Shown in pieces: positions 17,290 to 25,781 of a DNA stretch of 64,000 nt. The notes beneath the pieces were generated by a model that saw only the letters and a program-made list of their open reading frames with translations, ran no database searches and was not told where the DNA came from. Each line of letters begins with the position of its first letter. Positions within the stretch are counted from its first letter, which is position 1. The position numbers and the translations under genes were made by a program. The stretch spans positions 1-64,000 of the forward strand of contig NZ_UQRQ01000016.1 in NCBI RefSeq assembly GCF_900543425.1. Reading direction: 5' to 3'. Source of the stretch: an uncultured Sanguibacteroides sp. (GTDB taxonomy: Bacteria; Bacteroidota; Bacteroidia; Bacteroidales; Marinifilaceae).

Positions 17290-17604
17290 CTAAAAATTAT
17301 AGTTTCGTTTCGGATTCTTAGGAAACCACCCCTTTTTTACCCGTTCTTCCTGTTCGAATACCTCCTTTATTGTCCAGAAAGACGAGAAGGCAAACACCCC
17401 TAACAGGGAAGACCACATGATATTTTTAACCCACAGAGCTAAGATCACCCCCACAATCCCCAAAATCAAAAATATCCACCAGCATTTTGTTCCCCAATAG
17501 TATTCCGCTTTTATGACAACCGGATGAAACAGGCCGATAATCAGAAATGTACAAATCCCGATAATTAAGCCTGTCAAATTATACGTTTCTATAAATTCCA
17601 TCAT
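17290..17604 (-). CDS. DUF4491-like small membrane protein
   Basis: Protein of 104 residues with three predicted membrane segments (about 8-27, 44-60, 64-80) and a basic, aromatic C-terminal tail (KKGWFPKNPKR). The phrase GLFHPVVIKAEYYWGTK and the tail resemble the Bacteroidetes family DUF4491, whose function is unknown. It is the first gene of a five-gene operon that includes DNA-repair-like proteins, and a -7 box lies 19 bases upstream. The start may be either of the first two Met codons. Confidence 0.75.
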   Translation of the reverse strand: MMEFIETYNLTGLIIGICTFLIIGLFHPVVIKAEYYWGTKCWWIFLILGIVGVILALWVKNIMWSSLLGVFAFSSFWTIKEVFEQEERVKKGWFPKNPKRNYNF

Positions 17605-17622
17605 GATTTATTTTATTCACCG

Positions 17623-17630
17623 CAAAACTA
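17623..17630 (-). promoter_or_regulatory. -7 box for the DUF4491-to-ygbA operon
   Basis: The minus strand reads TAGTTTTG, matching TAnnTTTG, and predicts a leader of about 12 bases. No further promoter is evident within the five-gene unit, whose gaps are all 18 bases or less. Confidence 0.6.
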
Positions 17631-17660
17631 CGGATAAAAAGCGTTTTATCAAAGAACAAA

Positions 17661-17687
17661 AAAGCCGTCCTGCAACAGAACGGCTTT
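17661..17687 (-). terminator. Terminator of the PepSY-like lipoprotein gene
   Basis: AAAGCCGT and ACGGCTTT form an inverted repeat whose stem is extended by CTG/CAG with a CAA loop. On the minus strand it is followed by TTTTGTTCTTT, as expected for intrinsic termination. Confidence 0.8.
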
Positions 17688-17708
17688 CCTCTAAAATATG
17701 CAAAAAAA

Positions 17709-18644
17709 TTAATCCTCAACAATCTCGCCTACTTGCAAATCTCCAGCAAGCTCCTCAATCGTCAATTCATATTCGTTATCTCCTTTTTCAAACTGGACTT
17801 CATACACTTTTTTGCCATCCTTCTCCACTTCCATCTCAATTTTATCCAAATCATCGACGGTCAGGCCGAAAGTATTTCCCTCGATTTTATCCTTGATGGC
17901 ATCCCTTACTTTAACATCTTCAATATCATCGATTTTCTTGTATTCATACTCCTCTTCGATAATTTTCAGGTCTTTATCCAAGGTAAGCTCAATCGTTACG
18001 TTGCCCTTTAAAAGATCCAACTCGTATTCCATCGTACCGTCTTCTTCCTCAGCCTCGTAATCCACGATAACCGCATCCTTATAGTTTTTGGTTACCCACT
18101 CACTGATTTTTGCCGGAATTTCCAAAGGTCTCTCTTCTTCATCCGATACATCTTTAATCAAAGCTCCCTTATCATTATAATACAAGGCACGCTCTTCATC
18201 ATTTTTAACCGCCTCTACTTCAATCTTGTAAACCACAACTCCTTCCCGTTCCAGTTTGGCAGCATCGTCTCTTTCCCAAATCGTCTCGTCTTTATAGAAA
18301 TTACCCTGTGCATCTTTGGTTCTATTAAATTCATCCTGTACGACCTGAGGTAATTTTTTAAAACCGATCTCCTCCTCTGCCAAACGAATAAAAGCTCCTT
18401 CGAACCAGACATTAACCGTATCCACGTCGGCAGCACGGCTTACCGGAACATAAAGTTGGGCCACATCGTACTTGCCGTCTTTACGCCATTCGATACGATC
18501 CGTACCGTATTTGTCTTTTAAGAGTTGTTCCGCCTTATCTTTGGAAAATCCGTTACCATTACCGTTACCATCGTCATCACTACAACTTGCAAACATTGCT
18601 GTCAATGCTACAAATAATCCCAAGATTACTGATTTTGTCTTCAT
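17709..18644 (-). CDS. PepSY-like lipoprotein
   Basis: Exported lipoprotein of 311 residues. The start at 18644 gives MKTKSVILGLFVALTAMFASCS, a signal peptide with a lipobox Cys followed by DDD and a GN-rich linker; the frame continues upstream but the extra 27 residues do not resemble protein. The mature part is acidic and contains repeated PepSY-like units (for example SEWVTKNYKDAVIVDYEAEE), the Bacteroidetes periplasmic domain once linked to beta-lactamase inhibitor folds. It lies divergently next to a two-component system and is a likely target or input of it, since a second PepSY-like gene lies on the other side. Confidence 0.85.
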   Translation of the reverse strand: MKTKSVILGLFVALTAMFASCSDDDGNGNGNGFSKDKAEQLLKDKYGTDRIEWRKDGKYDVAQLYVPVSRAADVDTVNVWFEGAFIRLAEEEIGFKKLPQVVQDEFNRTKDAQGNFYKDETIWERDDAAKLEREGVVVYKIEVEAVKNDEERALYYNDKGALIKDVSDEEERPLEIPAKISEWVTKNYKDAVIVDYEAEEEDGTMEYELDLLKGNVTIELTLDKDLKIIEEEYEYKKIDDIEDVKVRDAIKDKIEGNTFGLTVDDLDKIEMEVEKDGKKVYEVQFEKGDNEYELTIEELAGDLQVGEIVED

Positions 18645-18801
18645 AATTTTTTTCGTTTTAATAATTACTTTCCCGTTTTTATTTTTACGTCCCCATAACG
18701 AGAACATCGCAAAATAAAACAGCAATTCTAAAGAAATTCTTAAGATGCATTGAAAAAATCGATTTGATCCAATTTTAATATATTCAAGAATAAATTTTAT
18801 C

Positions 18802-18809
18802 TATTTTTG
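18802..18809 (+). promoter_or_regulatory. -7 box for the OmpR-type two-component pair
   Basis: TATTTTTG matches TAnnTTTG and places transcription start near 18816, about 20 bases before the response regulator ATG. Confidence 0.6.
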
Positions 18810-18836
18810 TCATCAGGATAGATAAGACGATACAGC

Positions 18837-19517
18837 ATGAAGATATTGATTATTGAAGACGAAATCGATTTAGCCGATTCGATTGAAAATTACCTGTCCA
18901 AGGAGGGACATCTTTGCGAGTCGGCAAATAACTACGAATCGGCCTTAGAAAAAATCCACGTATACGAATACGACTGTATACTGGTAGACATTACTTTACC
19001 GGACGGGAACGGATTAAGTATCGTTAAAAAACTGAAGGAGTTACATTCGAATGTCGCCATCATCATTATATCGGCCAAAAATTCCATTCACGACAAGGTA
19101 AACGGGTTAGATATCGGAGCAGATGATTACCTTGCCAAACCCTTTCATCTTTCGGAACTTAACTCCCGTATCAAATCCGTTCTGAGAAGAGTGGCTTTTA
19201 ACGGACAAAATGAATTCGTATACGGGGAAATCAAAATTCAACCCGACGCCCGCTTCGTATATGTCAATGGTAATCATGTCACCCTTACTCCCAAAGAGTA
19301 CGATCTGTTACTCTACCTCATCATGAATAAAAACCGGGTATTGACAAAAGAGGCCATCGTGGAGCATCTCTGGGGAGATTATCTGGGTATCGGGGCAGAC
19401 TCTTTGGATTGCGTATACACGCATGTCCGTAATTTACGGAAGAAAATAATGGAACACAGCGACACGGACTATATTAAAACGATATATGCCGTAGGCTACA
19501 AATTTACCTTGTCCTGA
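18837..19517 (+). CDS. OmpR/PhoB family response regulator
   Basis: Two-component response regulator of 226 residues. The receiver domain has the acidic pair IEDE near residues 6-9, the phosphorylated Asp D51 (ILVDITLPDGNG) and the conserved Lys in the AKPF segment. The C-terminus is a winged-helix DNA-binding domain (PKEYDLLLYLIMNKNRVLTKEAIVEHLW, ending YAVGYKF). Its stop overlaps the start of the sensor kinase gene by one base (TGATG), so the pair is translationally coupled. Both flanking genes encode PepSY-like exported proteins, which are plausible targets. Confidence 0.95.
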   Translation: MKILIIEDEIDLADSIENYLSKEGHLCESANNYESALEKIHVYEYDCILVDITLPDGNGLSIVKKLKELHSNVAIIIISAKNSIHDKVNGLDIGADDYLAKPFHLSELNSRIKSVLRRVAFNGQNEFVYGEIKIQPDARFVYVNGNHVTLTPKEYDLLLYLIMNKNRVLTKEAIVEHLWGDYLGIGADSLDCVYTHVRNLRKKIMEHSDTDYIKTIYAVGYKFTLS

Positions 19518-20788
19518 TGAAGCTATCCAAAATATATAAAAGGACCAATCTCTATACGCTGCTTGCAGTATTGATTATAGGGAGTATATCCCATTATCTC
19601 ATTTTTACCTCTTCCGTACATCGCTCTTCGGACGAGATATTAACGGAGTACAAAAATAATATAGAGAAATACGTTGTCGAACACGACACGTTGATTCATT
19701 TCAGCAACCTGGAACTTCACCATAATCGATTTACATTCAAAGAGATCCCAACAAATATTATCATCTACCCTATTTTTAAAGACTCGTTATTATTCAACGA
19801 ATACGAAGGGCAATTCAATGATTTTCGGGTCTTACAGTTCTCTCTCCAGAACAAGGGTAAGAATTACCTCATCACCCTCTGTCAACCCACACTGGATGCG
19901 GAGGATCTTTTTTTTGCCGTACTGACCTCCCTCGTCGTACTTTTCCTTATATTTCTACTCCTTTCCGTGTTCTCCACCCAATGGTTTATCAACATCATAT
20001 GGAAACCGTTTTCCAAAACGCTGGAACAATTGCGAGAGTACGATATCACTTGCACGACACATTTTCAATACAAGAAAAGCGATGTCGACGAATTTAACGA
20101 ATTAAACCAAATCATAGACCGCATGGTCTCTAAAATCCACGAAGACTATACCTCCCTGAAGATATTGACAGAGAATACTTCTCATGAAATCCAAACTCCT
20201 TTAGCCATCATAAAGACCAAAATCGAACTGTTGCAACAGACGGAAATATACAATGAAAAAAACCTTCACATCATACAGGCGATCGATAGTGCCGTTAACC
20301 GGGCCTCCCGGATCAACCGCCTGATGCTATTAATCGCCAAAATCAATAATGATCAATACATTGCCAAAACCCACGTGGACATTAATCTTGTTATAGATCA
20401 CCTGCTGGAATCCTGCGAAGATCTCATACAAAATAAAAATATCTCTATCCGGAAAAACTACTTGTCGCATTTTACCCCCTTTTTGCATGAGGTACTGGCG
20501 GAGAATTTGGTACAGAATCTGCTTACAAACGCTATTCGTTATAACACGCAAAACGGGGAAATGGAGATATACACGGATTCCGACACTCTCCGAATAAGCA
20601 ATACCCACAACAATACGCTTCCTGCCGGCAATCTGTTCGACCGGTTTATCAAATCCGGAACACAAAAGGAAGCCACGGGATTGGGACTGTCCATCGTAAA
20701 AAGCATATGTGTGAAAAACCGCATGGAAGTGACGGCCCATTACGATGAGCGATTATTCCATATCACTGTCCGTTTGATTCGCCTTTAA
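19517..20788 (+). CDS. Sensor histidine kinase
   Basis: Inner-membrane kinase of 423 residues, partner of the preceding regulator. It has a membrane segment at about 12-31, a periplasmic sensor of roughly 100 residues, a second membrane segment at about 133-155, a short linker, and the H-box around H223 (TSHEIQTPLA). The ATPase domain shows the N-box NLVQNLLTNAIRYN and a G-box ATGLGLSIVKSI. The D/G1 region between them is short and lacks a classical DxGxG, so ATP-lid structure may be minimal. Its 3' end overlaps the convergent PepSY-like gene by 36 bases. Confidence 0.93.
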   Translation: MKLSKIYKRTNLYTLLAVLIIGSISHYLIFTSSVHRSSDEILTEYKNNIEKYVVEHDTLIHFSNLELHHNRFTFKEIPTNIIIYPIFKDSLLFNEYEGQFNDFRVLQFSLQNKGKNYLITLCQPTLDAEDLFFAVLTSLVVLFLIFLLLSVFSTQWFINIIWKPFSKTLEQLREYDITCTTHFQYKKSDVDEFNELNQIIDRMVSKIHEDYTSLKILTENTSHEIQTPLAIIKTKIELLQQTEIYNEKNLHIIQAIDSAVNRASRINRLMLLIAKINNDQYIAKTHVDINLVIDHLLESCEDLIQNKNISIRKNYLSHFTPFLHEVLAENLVQNLLTNAIRYNTQNGEMEIYTDSDTLRISNTHNNTLPAGNLFDRFIKSGTQKEATGLGLSIVKSICVKNRMEVTAHYDERLFHITVRLIRL

Positions 20789-21217
20789 GGATCTCTCGTA
20801 AGAGCCGTCTTTATTGAAATACATAATTATCCGGTTGGTCAGTTCCAGCCGATAACCGTCACGGTTACGGGTAATACTCAATATTCCCCGTCGGGGATAT
20901 ACCTTAGCAGCATAGCGGGGAATAGCGACCGGAATTAATTTTATAATCTTCTCCGGCAAAGGATTCAGTTCCCCGTCTACTTTCCTCCACTCCCCGTTCA
21001 TGGCAAAACGCACCTCCACGGCATTTTTCAGATAGACCTTGTAGACCGTATCTTTTGCTATGTAATCACACCTGATGACGGGAATATCTTTAAAATATTT
21101 CTTCAAAAACACGATAGCCGAATCCGGAAAATTTTCCGGAAATTTCACCTCTCCTTTACTCTCCGGTAAAGAACAAAAAGTAAACAAAAGCAATATACAG
21201 TAATACTTTATCTTCAA
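20753..21217 (-). CDS. PepSY-like exported protein
   Basis: Protein of about 154 residues with a signal peptide (MKIKYYCILLLFTFCSLPESKG) and a single PepSY-like domain (VYKVYLKNAVEVRFAMNGEWRKVDGEL). The start is inferred to be the TTG at 21217: the open frame extends to a TTG at 21238, but a -7 box (TATTTTTG on the minus strand, 21236-21243) covers that codon, and starting at 21217 yields a clean signal sequence. It is convergent with the sensor kinase and overlaps its last 36 bases. It may be sensed by, or regulated with, that two-component system. Confidence 0.78.
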   Translation of the reverse strand: MKIKYYCILLLFTFCSLPESKGEVKFPENFPDSAIVFLKKYFKDIPVIRCDYIAKDTVYKVYLKNAVEVRFAMNGEWRKVDGELNPLPEKIIKLIPVAIPRYAAKVYPRRGILSITRNRDGYRLELTNRIIMYFNKDGSYERSLKANQTDSDME

Positions 21218-21235
21218 TCGATCTGTATTTAGGCA

Positions 21236-21243
21236 CAAAAATA
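21236..21243 (-). promoter_or_regulatory. -7 box for the PepSY-like gene
   Basis: The minus strand reads TATTTTTG, matching TAnnTTTG. It implies a transcript start near 21229 and rules out translation from 21238. Confidence 0.6.
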
Positions 21244-21337
21244 AAAAAACTTTTTCGCCGTAGCAATTCTGTTTTCGGAATCTTCAATTTCTTCAAACTT
21301 TATCTTTCGACTTCCTCTGAAATCTCCAAAATATTCC

Positions 21338-21345
21338 TACTTTTG
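21338..21345 (+). promoter_or_regulatory. -7 box for bcp
   Basis: TACTTTTG matches TAnnTTTG and gives a leader of about 22 bases before bcp. Confidence 0.65.
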
Positions 21346-21373
21346 TAGAAATATCCATAGTATTCGAAAAACA

Positions 21374-21844
21374 ATGACACAATTAAAAGAAGGAGAAAAA
21401 GCCCCCTATTTCAAAGGGCTGAATCAGGACGGCAAGGAGATAACCCTTGATGATTTCAAAGGAAAAAGACTCATACTTTATTTTTATCCGAAGGACAACA
21501 CATCCGGTTGTACGGCAGAGGCATGTAGCCTGAACGAAGGATACTCTTCGCTTACTTCTCAGGGTTTCGAAGTAGTCGGCGTAAGCCCGGACCCCGTATC
21601 CTCCCACCAGAAATTTATCGCAAAATACAATTTATCGTTTAACCTCATCGCCGATACGGACAAAACAATCATGGAAGCCTATGGCGTGTGGGGCGAGAAA
21701 AAAATGTACGGAAGGAGTTACATGGGAGTTATCCGTACCACCTTTGTTATCGACCCGAACGGAATTATGGAGAAAATAATTACCAAGGTAAACACGAAGG
21801 ACCATGCCAACCAGATATTGAAAGAGTTGGATATAAAAAATTAA
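21374..21844 (+). CDS. bcp: Thioredoxin-dependent peroxiredoxin (Bcp/PrxQ)
   Basis: Cytoplasmic peroxidase of 156 residues that reduces hydrogen and lipid peroxides using thioredoxin. The peroxidatic C46 and resolving C51 lie in NTSGCTAEACSL, the five-residue spacing of the alpha-type Bcp/PrxQ enzymes. The thioredoxin-fold context (RLILYFYPKDNT, then FNLIADTDKTIMEAYGVWGEK) is typical. It is 40 bases upstream of recA and may be co-transcribed with it. Confidence 0.95.
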   Translation: MTQLKEGEKAPYFKGLNQDGKEITLDDFKGKRLILYFYPKDNTSGCTAEACSLNEGYSSLTSQGFEVVGVSPDPVSSHQKFIAKYNLSFNLIADTDKTIMEAYGVWGEKKMYGRSYMGVIRTTFVIDPNGIMEKIITKVNTKDHANQILKELDIKN

Positions 21845-21884
21845 CAAAATACAGTATCGAAAATTCAAATTTTAAATTAATCAT

Positions 21885-22904
21885 ATGGCAACAAATGAAA
21901 CCAACCAAGACAAGTTAAAAGCGCTTCAACTTACCCTCGACAAGATCGAGAAAAATTTCGGTAAGGGAAGTGTCATGAAACTTGGCGAAAATGTCGTGGA
22001 AAATATCCCGGCTATTCCGACCGGCTCTATTGCCTTAGACAAAGCTTTAGGTGTCGGGGGATATCCCAGAGGAAGGGTTATTGAAATCTTCGGACCGGAA
22101 TCTTCCGGTAAGACCACTTTGGCCATCCACGCTATTGCTGAAGCACAGAAATTAGGAGGTATTGCGGCTATCATTGACGCCGAGCACGCCTTCGACCGCA
22201 CCTATGCCGAAAAATTGGGTGTAGATGTAAATAATTTATTTATATCTCAACCGGATAACGGAGAACAGGCCCTGGAAATCGCCGAGCAATTGATCCGCTC
22301 TGCAGCTATCGATATCATTGTTATCGACTCCGTCGCCGCCCTTACTCCCAAAGCCGAAATCGAGGGAGAGATGGGTGATAGCGTGATGGGATTACAGGCC
22401 CGGCTTATGTCACAAGCTTTGCGAAAGCTAACCGGAACAATCAGCAAGACCAATACCTGCTGCATATTTATCAACCAATTACGGGACAAAATAGGTATCA
22501 TGTTCGGTAATCCGGAGACAACAACGGGTGGTAACGCTCTAAAATTTTATGCTTCCGTACGTCTGGATATCCGTCGTATCGGACAAATTAAAGACGGAGA
22601 AGAGGTATTCGGAAATCATACCCGCGTGAAAGTAGTAAAGAACAAAGTCGCCCCACCGTTTAAAAAAGCTGAATTCGACATCATGTACGGAGAAGGTATC
22701 TCTCAATCGGGCGAGATCGTGGATTTAGGTGTGGAATACAACGTAATTAAAAAAAGCGGTAGCTGGTTCTCTTACGGAGAAAGTAAACTCGGTCAAGGAC
22801 GAGAAACCGTAAAACAATTGGTAATGGATAATCCCGAATTAGCTGAAGAGCTAAAACAAAAGATTGTCTTAGCCATGGATGAAATTGAAAATAAACAGGC
22901 ATAA
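21885..22904 (+). CDS. recA: Recombinase RecA
   Basis: DNA recombinase that forms filaments on single-stranded DNA for strand exchange and SOS signalling. At 339 residues it is complete, with Walker A GPESSGKTT (70-78), Walker B region IDIIVIDSVAALTPKAEIEGEMGD, the L1/L2 DNA-binding loops (GLQARLMSQALRKLTG, then FINQLRDKIGIMFGNPETTTGGNALKFYAS) and a short acidic C-terminal tail. I see no LexA-type box in the 40-base gap after bcp. It is followed by a strong hairpin terminator. Confidence 0.99.
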   Translation: MATNETNQDKLKALQLTLDKIEKNFGKGSVMKLGENVVENIPAIPTGSIALDKALGVGGYPRGRVIEIFGPESSGKTTLAIHAIAEAQKLGGIAAIIDAEHAFDRTYAEKLGVDVNNLFISQPDNGEQALEIAEQLIRSAAIDIIVIDSVAALTPKAEIEGEMGDSVMGLQARLMSQALRKLTGTISKTNTCCIFINQLRDKIGIMFGNPETTTGGNALKFYASVRLDIRRIGQIKDGEEVFGNHTRVKVVKNKVAPPFKKAEFDIMYGEGISQSGEIVDLGVEYNVIKKSGSWFSYGESKLGQGRETVKQLVMDNPELAEELKQKIVLAMDEIENKQA

Positions 22905-22910
22905 AAGCCG

Positions 22911-22945
22911 ATGAAAGGGATTGTGTGCGCATCCCTTTCTTTCAT
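22911..22945 (+). terminator. Terminator after recA
   Basis: GAAAGGGAT (22913-22921) and ATCCCTTTC (22931-22939) pair around a nine-base loop and are followed by TTTCATTT. Confidence 0.8.
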
Positions 22946-22968
22946 TTAATAACATAACAGCTAAAAGA

Positions 22969-25044
22969 ATGAAAAGGTATTTTTATTCTACGTTAATTTT
23001 GTTGTCTGTTATCGCATGTGACAGCAAAAAAGAAATCGTAAAAACCAGTTATAAAACTCCGGATATGAAGCTTACATCCGACGTTATGACCCCGGAAATA
23101 TTATGGTCCTTCGGAAGACTCGGAAGTTTCCAAGTCTCTCCGGATCAAAAATCCGTCGTTTATGACGTGACCTATTTCAACAAGGAAGAAGATCGTTCCT
23201 ATTCCGATTTGTATCTGCTGAATCTGGCAGATGGAAAAAGTACGCAATTAACCGATACCGATTACAAGGAATTCGGTGAGACATGGACCCCGGACGGGAA
23301 GATTGCTTTTATGTCAAGTAAATCAGGTTCCGTTCAATTATGGGAAATGGATGCGGACGGCAGTAATTTGAAACAAATTACCGATGTAGAAGGCGGCATC
23401 GGAGGTTATATCTATTCCCCGGATAAATCGAAATTGCTCTTTTTAAAAGAGGTGAAATTAGAACAGGACGTACACGATCTGCATCCGGACCTACCCAAAG
23501 CCAATGCCCGATTGATCAACAACCAGATGTACCGTCATTGGAATCAATGGGTAGAGACTTATACCCACCCGTTCGTGGCAGAGTATACCCCGGGAAAGAC
23601 GATCACCACCGGAAAAGACATCATGGAAGGAGAAAAATGGGAATCTCCCGTTCGTCCCTGGGGAGGTACAGAACAAATCACGTGGACCAAAGACAACAAA
23701 GGCATCATTTACACGGCTCGTAAAAAAGAGGGTGTTGCTTACGCCTCATCCACGAATACGGATTTATACCTTTATGATTTGAGTAGCGGTAAAACACGCA
23801 ACTTAACCGAAGGCATGATGGGATACGATAATAATCCGGTGATTTCCCCGGACGGCACGTTAATGGCCTGGGAGAGCATGGAACGTGACGGCTACGAAGC
23901 CGATAAGATTCGCCTTTTCGTCATGAACCTGCAAACGGGAGAGAAAAAAGAGTATACGCAAAACTTCGATCAGAACGTGGGAGGACTGAATTGGGCCGAT
24001 AACAATACCATCTATTTTATCTCCGACTACCACGCTACCGACGAAATCTATAAACTGACCCTTAACGATGGAGTTATCACTAAATTAACCGAAGGTGTAC
24101 ATAACTATACCTCCGTAACTCCGGTAGGTAACTTTTTATTAGCCGGTAAGGTTTCCATGAGTAAACCGGCAGAAATATATAAGGTAGATCCGGTAAGCGG
24201 TAAAGACGAAGAACTTACCTTTATCAATAAAAAAATACTGGATCAATTGACCATGGGTAAGGTAGAAGCCCGTTGGATCAAAACGACGGATAACAAGCAG
24301 ATGTTAACCTGGATTATCTATCCTCCTCATTTCGATCCGAATAAAAAATATCCGACCATCCTCTATTGCGAAGGAGGACCACAAAGTACGGTCAGCCAAT
24401 TCTGGAGCTACCGCTGGAATTTCCAGATGATGGCCGCCAACGGTTATATCATCGTGGCACCGAACCGCCGGGGACTGCCCGGCTTCGGACAGGAGTGGCT
24501 GGAACAAATCAGCGGAGACTACACGGGGCAAAACATGAAAGATTATCTGTCTGCCATCGACGAGATGAAGAAAGAACCCTATATCGATGAAAATCGTCTG
24601 GGATGTGTCGGAGCCTCTTATGGCGGTTTCTCGGTATATTACCTGGCAGGACACCATAACAAACGTTTTAAAGCGTTTATTGCCCATTGCGGTATTTTCA
24701 ATATGGAGATGCAGTACTATAACACCGAAGAGATGTGGTTTGCCAATTGGGACATGGGTGGAGCACCTTGGGAAAAAAACAACAAGATAGCTCAACGTAC
24801 ATTCGACAATTCACCGCATAAGTTTGTCGGAGAATGGGATACTCCTATTCTGGTAATCCACGGTCAACAGGATTTCCGTATAGATGCCTCACAGGGTATG
24901 GGAGCATTCAACGCCGCACGCATGCGGGGTATTCCGGCCCAATACCTCTACTTCCCGGAAGAGTGTCACTGGGTTTTAGGTTGTCAGAACGGCATTCTAT
25001 GGCAACGCACGTTTGCCGCCTGGTTAGACAAATGGTTGAAATAA
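22969..25044 (+). CDS. S9 family prolyl oligopeptidase-like lipoprotein (DPP5/acylaminoacyl-peptidase type)
   Basis: Exported serine peptidase of 691 residues. The start at ATG 22969 gives a lipoprotein signal (MKRYFYSTLILLSVIACDSKK, lipobox IAC); the open frame extends 48 bases further upstream without sense. The N-terminal half is a WD-like beta-propeller that filters substrates. The C-terminal hydrolase has the nucleophile S550 in GASYGGF, D635 in HGQQDFRID and H667 in EECHWVLG, so the catalytic triad is complete. It resembles the dipeptidyl-peptidase 5 group that trims peptides in the periplasm of asaccharolytic Bacteroidetes; this assignment is inferred. Confidence 0.93.
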   Translation: MKRYFYSTLILLSVIACDSKKEIVKTSYKTPDMKLTSDVMTPEILWSFGRLGSFQVSPDQKSVVYDVTYFNKEEDRSYSDLYLLNLADGKSTQLTDTDYKEFGETWTPDGKIAFMSSKSGSVQLWEMDADGSNLKQITDVEGGIGGYIYSPDKSKLLFLKEVKLEQDVHDLHPDLPKANARLINNQMYRHWNQWVETYTHPFVAEYTPGKTITTGKDIMEGEKWESPVRPWGGTEQITWTKDNKGIIYTARKKEGVAYASSTNTDLYLYDLSSGKTRNLTEGMMGYDNNPVISPDGTLMAWESMERDGYEADKIRLFVMNLQTGEKKEYTQNFDQNVGGLNWADNNTIYFISDYHATDEIYKLTLNDGVITKLTEGVHNYTSVTPVGNFLLAGKVSMSKPAEIYKVDPVSGKDEELTFINKKILDQLTMGKVEARWIKTTDNKQMLTWIIYPPHFDPNKKYPTILYCEGGPQSTVSQFWSYRWNFQMMAANGYIIVAPNRRGLPGFGQEWLEQISGDYTGQNMKDYLSAIDEMKKEPYIDENRLGCVGASYGGFSVYYLAGHHNKRFKAFIAHCGIFNMEMQYYNTEEMWFANWDMGGAPWEKNNKIAQRTFDNSPHKFVGEWDTPILVIHGQQDFRIDASQGMGAFNAARMRGIPAQYLYFPEECHWVLGCQNGILWQRTFAAWLDKWLK

Positions 25045-25050
25045 CAAATT

Positions 25051-25080
25051 AAAAAGTCGTCCGGCCGGACGACTTTTTTT
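25051..25080. terminator. Strong terminator after the S9 peptidase
   Basis: AAAAAGTCGTCC and GGACGACTTTTT form a perfect 12-base stem around GGCC, with a T-run on the plus side. The symmetry would allow termination in both directions. Confidence 0.9.
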
Positions 25081-25159
25081 AATTACATTTTTCACTTAAA
25101 AGTCATAACTTTTTCGTTCTACACCGTATATAAAACAAAATATTAATACGAAAACAGTT

Positions 25160-25708
25160 ATGACAACATCTACAATTTCAACTTCAACACGTTCCGGCGG
25201 ATTCCGATGGTTATACATCATTTTAGGAATCGTATTATTTGTCTTCGGAATCGGTATTTTACGTCATCCGGTAATTTCTTACCTGGGGCTTGCCCTCTAT
25301 TTCAGTATCATTATCATGATTATCGGTATCGGAGAAATTCTGAATGCTTTCTCCGGTAAACACGCCAGACATTGGGGATGGGGTTTCACGCTCGGTATCA
25401 TCGATTTAATCATCGGTTTCATATTACTTACCAACCCCGGTATAACGGAAGACATTTTACCTTACATCGTGGGATTCATTCTATTGTTTAAAAGCATTGA
25501 CTTTATCAGCGATTCGCTTCAAATGTCTTCGCTGAAAATCGGAGGATGGGGTTGGATATTAACCGGAGGAATACTCACGCTGATTTTCTCCTTCATGATT
25601 ATTTTCTACCCGGTTTGGGGAGCATTGAATATCATTATCTGGACGGGACTTTGTTTTATTTTCGCGGGGATTTCATCGTTCATCTATGCTTTTATAGATA
25701 AACGATAA
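25160..25708 (+). CDS. HdeD/DUF308 family membrane protein
   Basis: Integral membrane protein of 182 residues with about six hydrophobic segments arranged as paired hairpins (for example LGIIDLIIGFILLTNPG and WGWILTGGILTLIFSFMIIFYP), the pattern of HdeD/DUF308 proteins. In Escherichia coli HdeD contributes to acid resistance; the role in Bacteroidetes is not established. The N-terminus is a Thr/Ser-rich tail before the first segment. It stands alone between two terminators. Confidence 0.88.
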   Translation: MTTSTISTSTRSGGFRWLYIILGIVLFVFGIGILRHPVISYLGLALYFSIIIMIIGIGEILNAFSGKHARHWGWGFTLGIIDLIIGFILLTNPGITEDILPYIVGFILLFKSIDFISDSLQMSSLKIGGWGWILTGGILTLIFSFMIIFYPVWGALNIIIWTGLCFIFAGISSFIYAFIDKR

Positions 25709-25737
25709 GGTTCATCTTCGACCGTATTTTAATTATC

Positions 25738-25773
25738 AAAGATCGAACAGGCATAGCTGCTTCTTCGATCTTT
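25738..25773. terminator. Bidirectional terminator between the HdeD-like gene and ispE
   Basis: AAAGATCGAA and TTCGATCTTT pair around a 16-base loop and end in a T-run on both strands. It sits between two convergent genes. Confidence 0.75.
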
Positions 25774-25781
25774 TTCATTGT

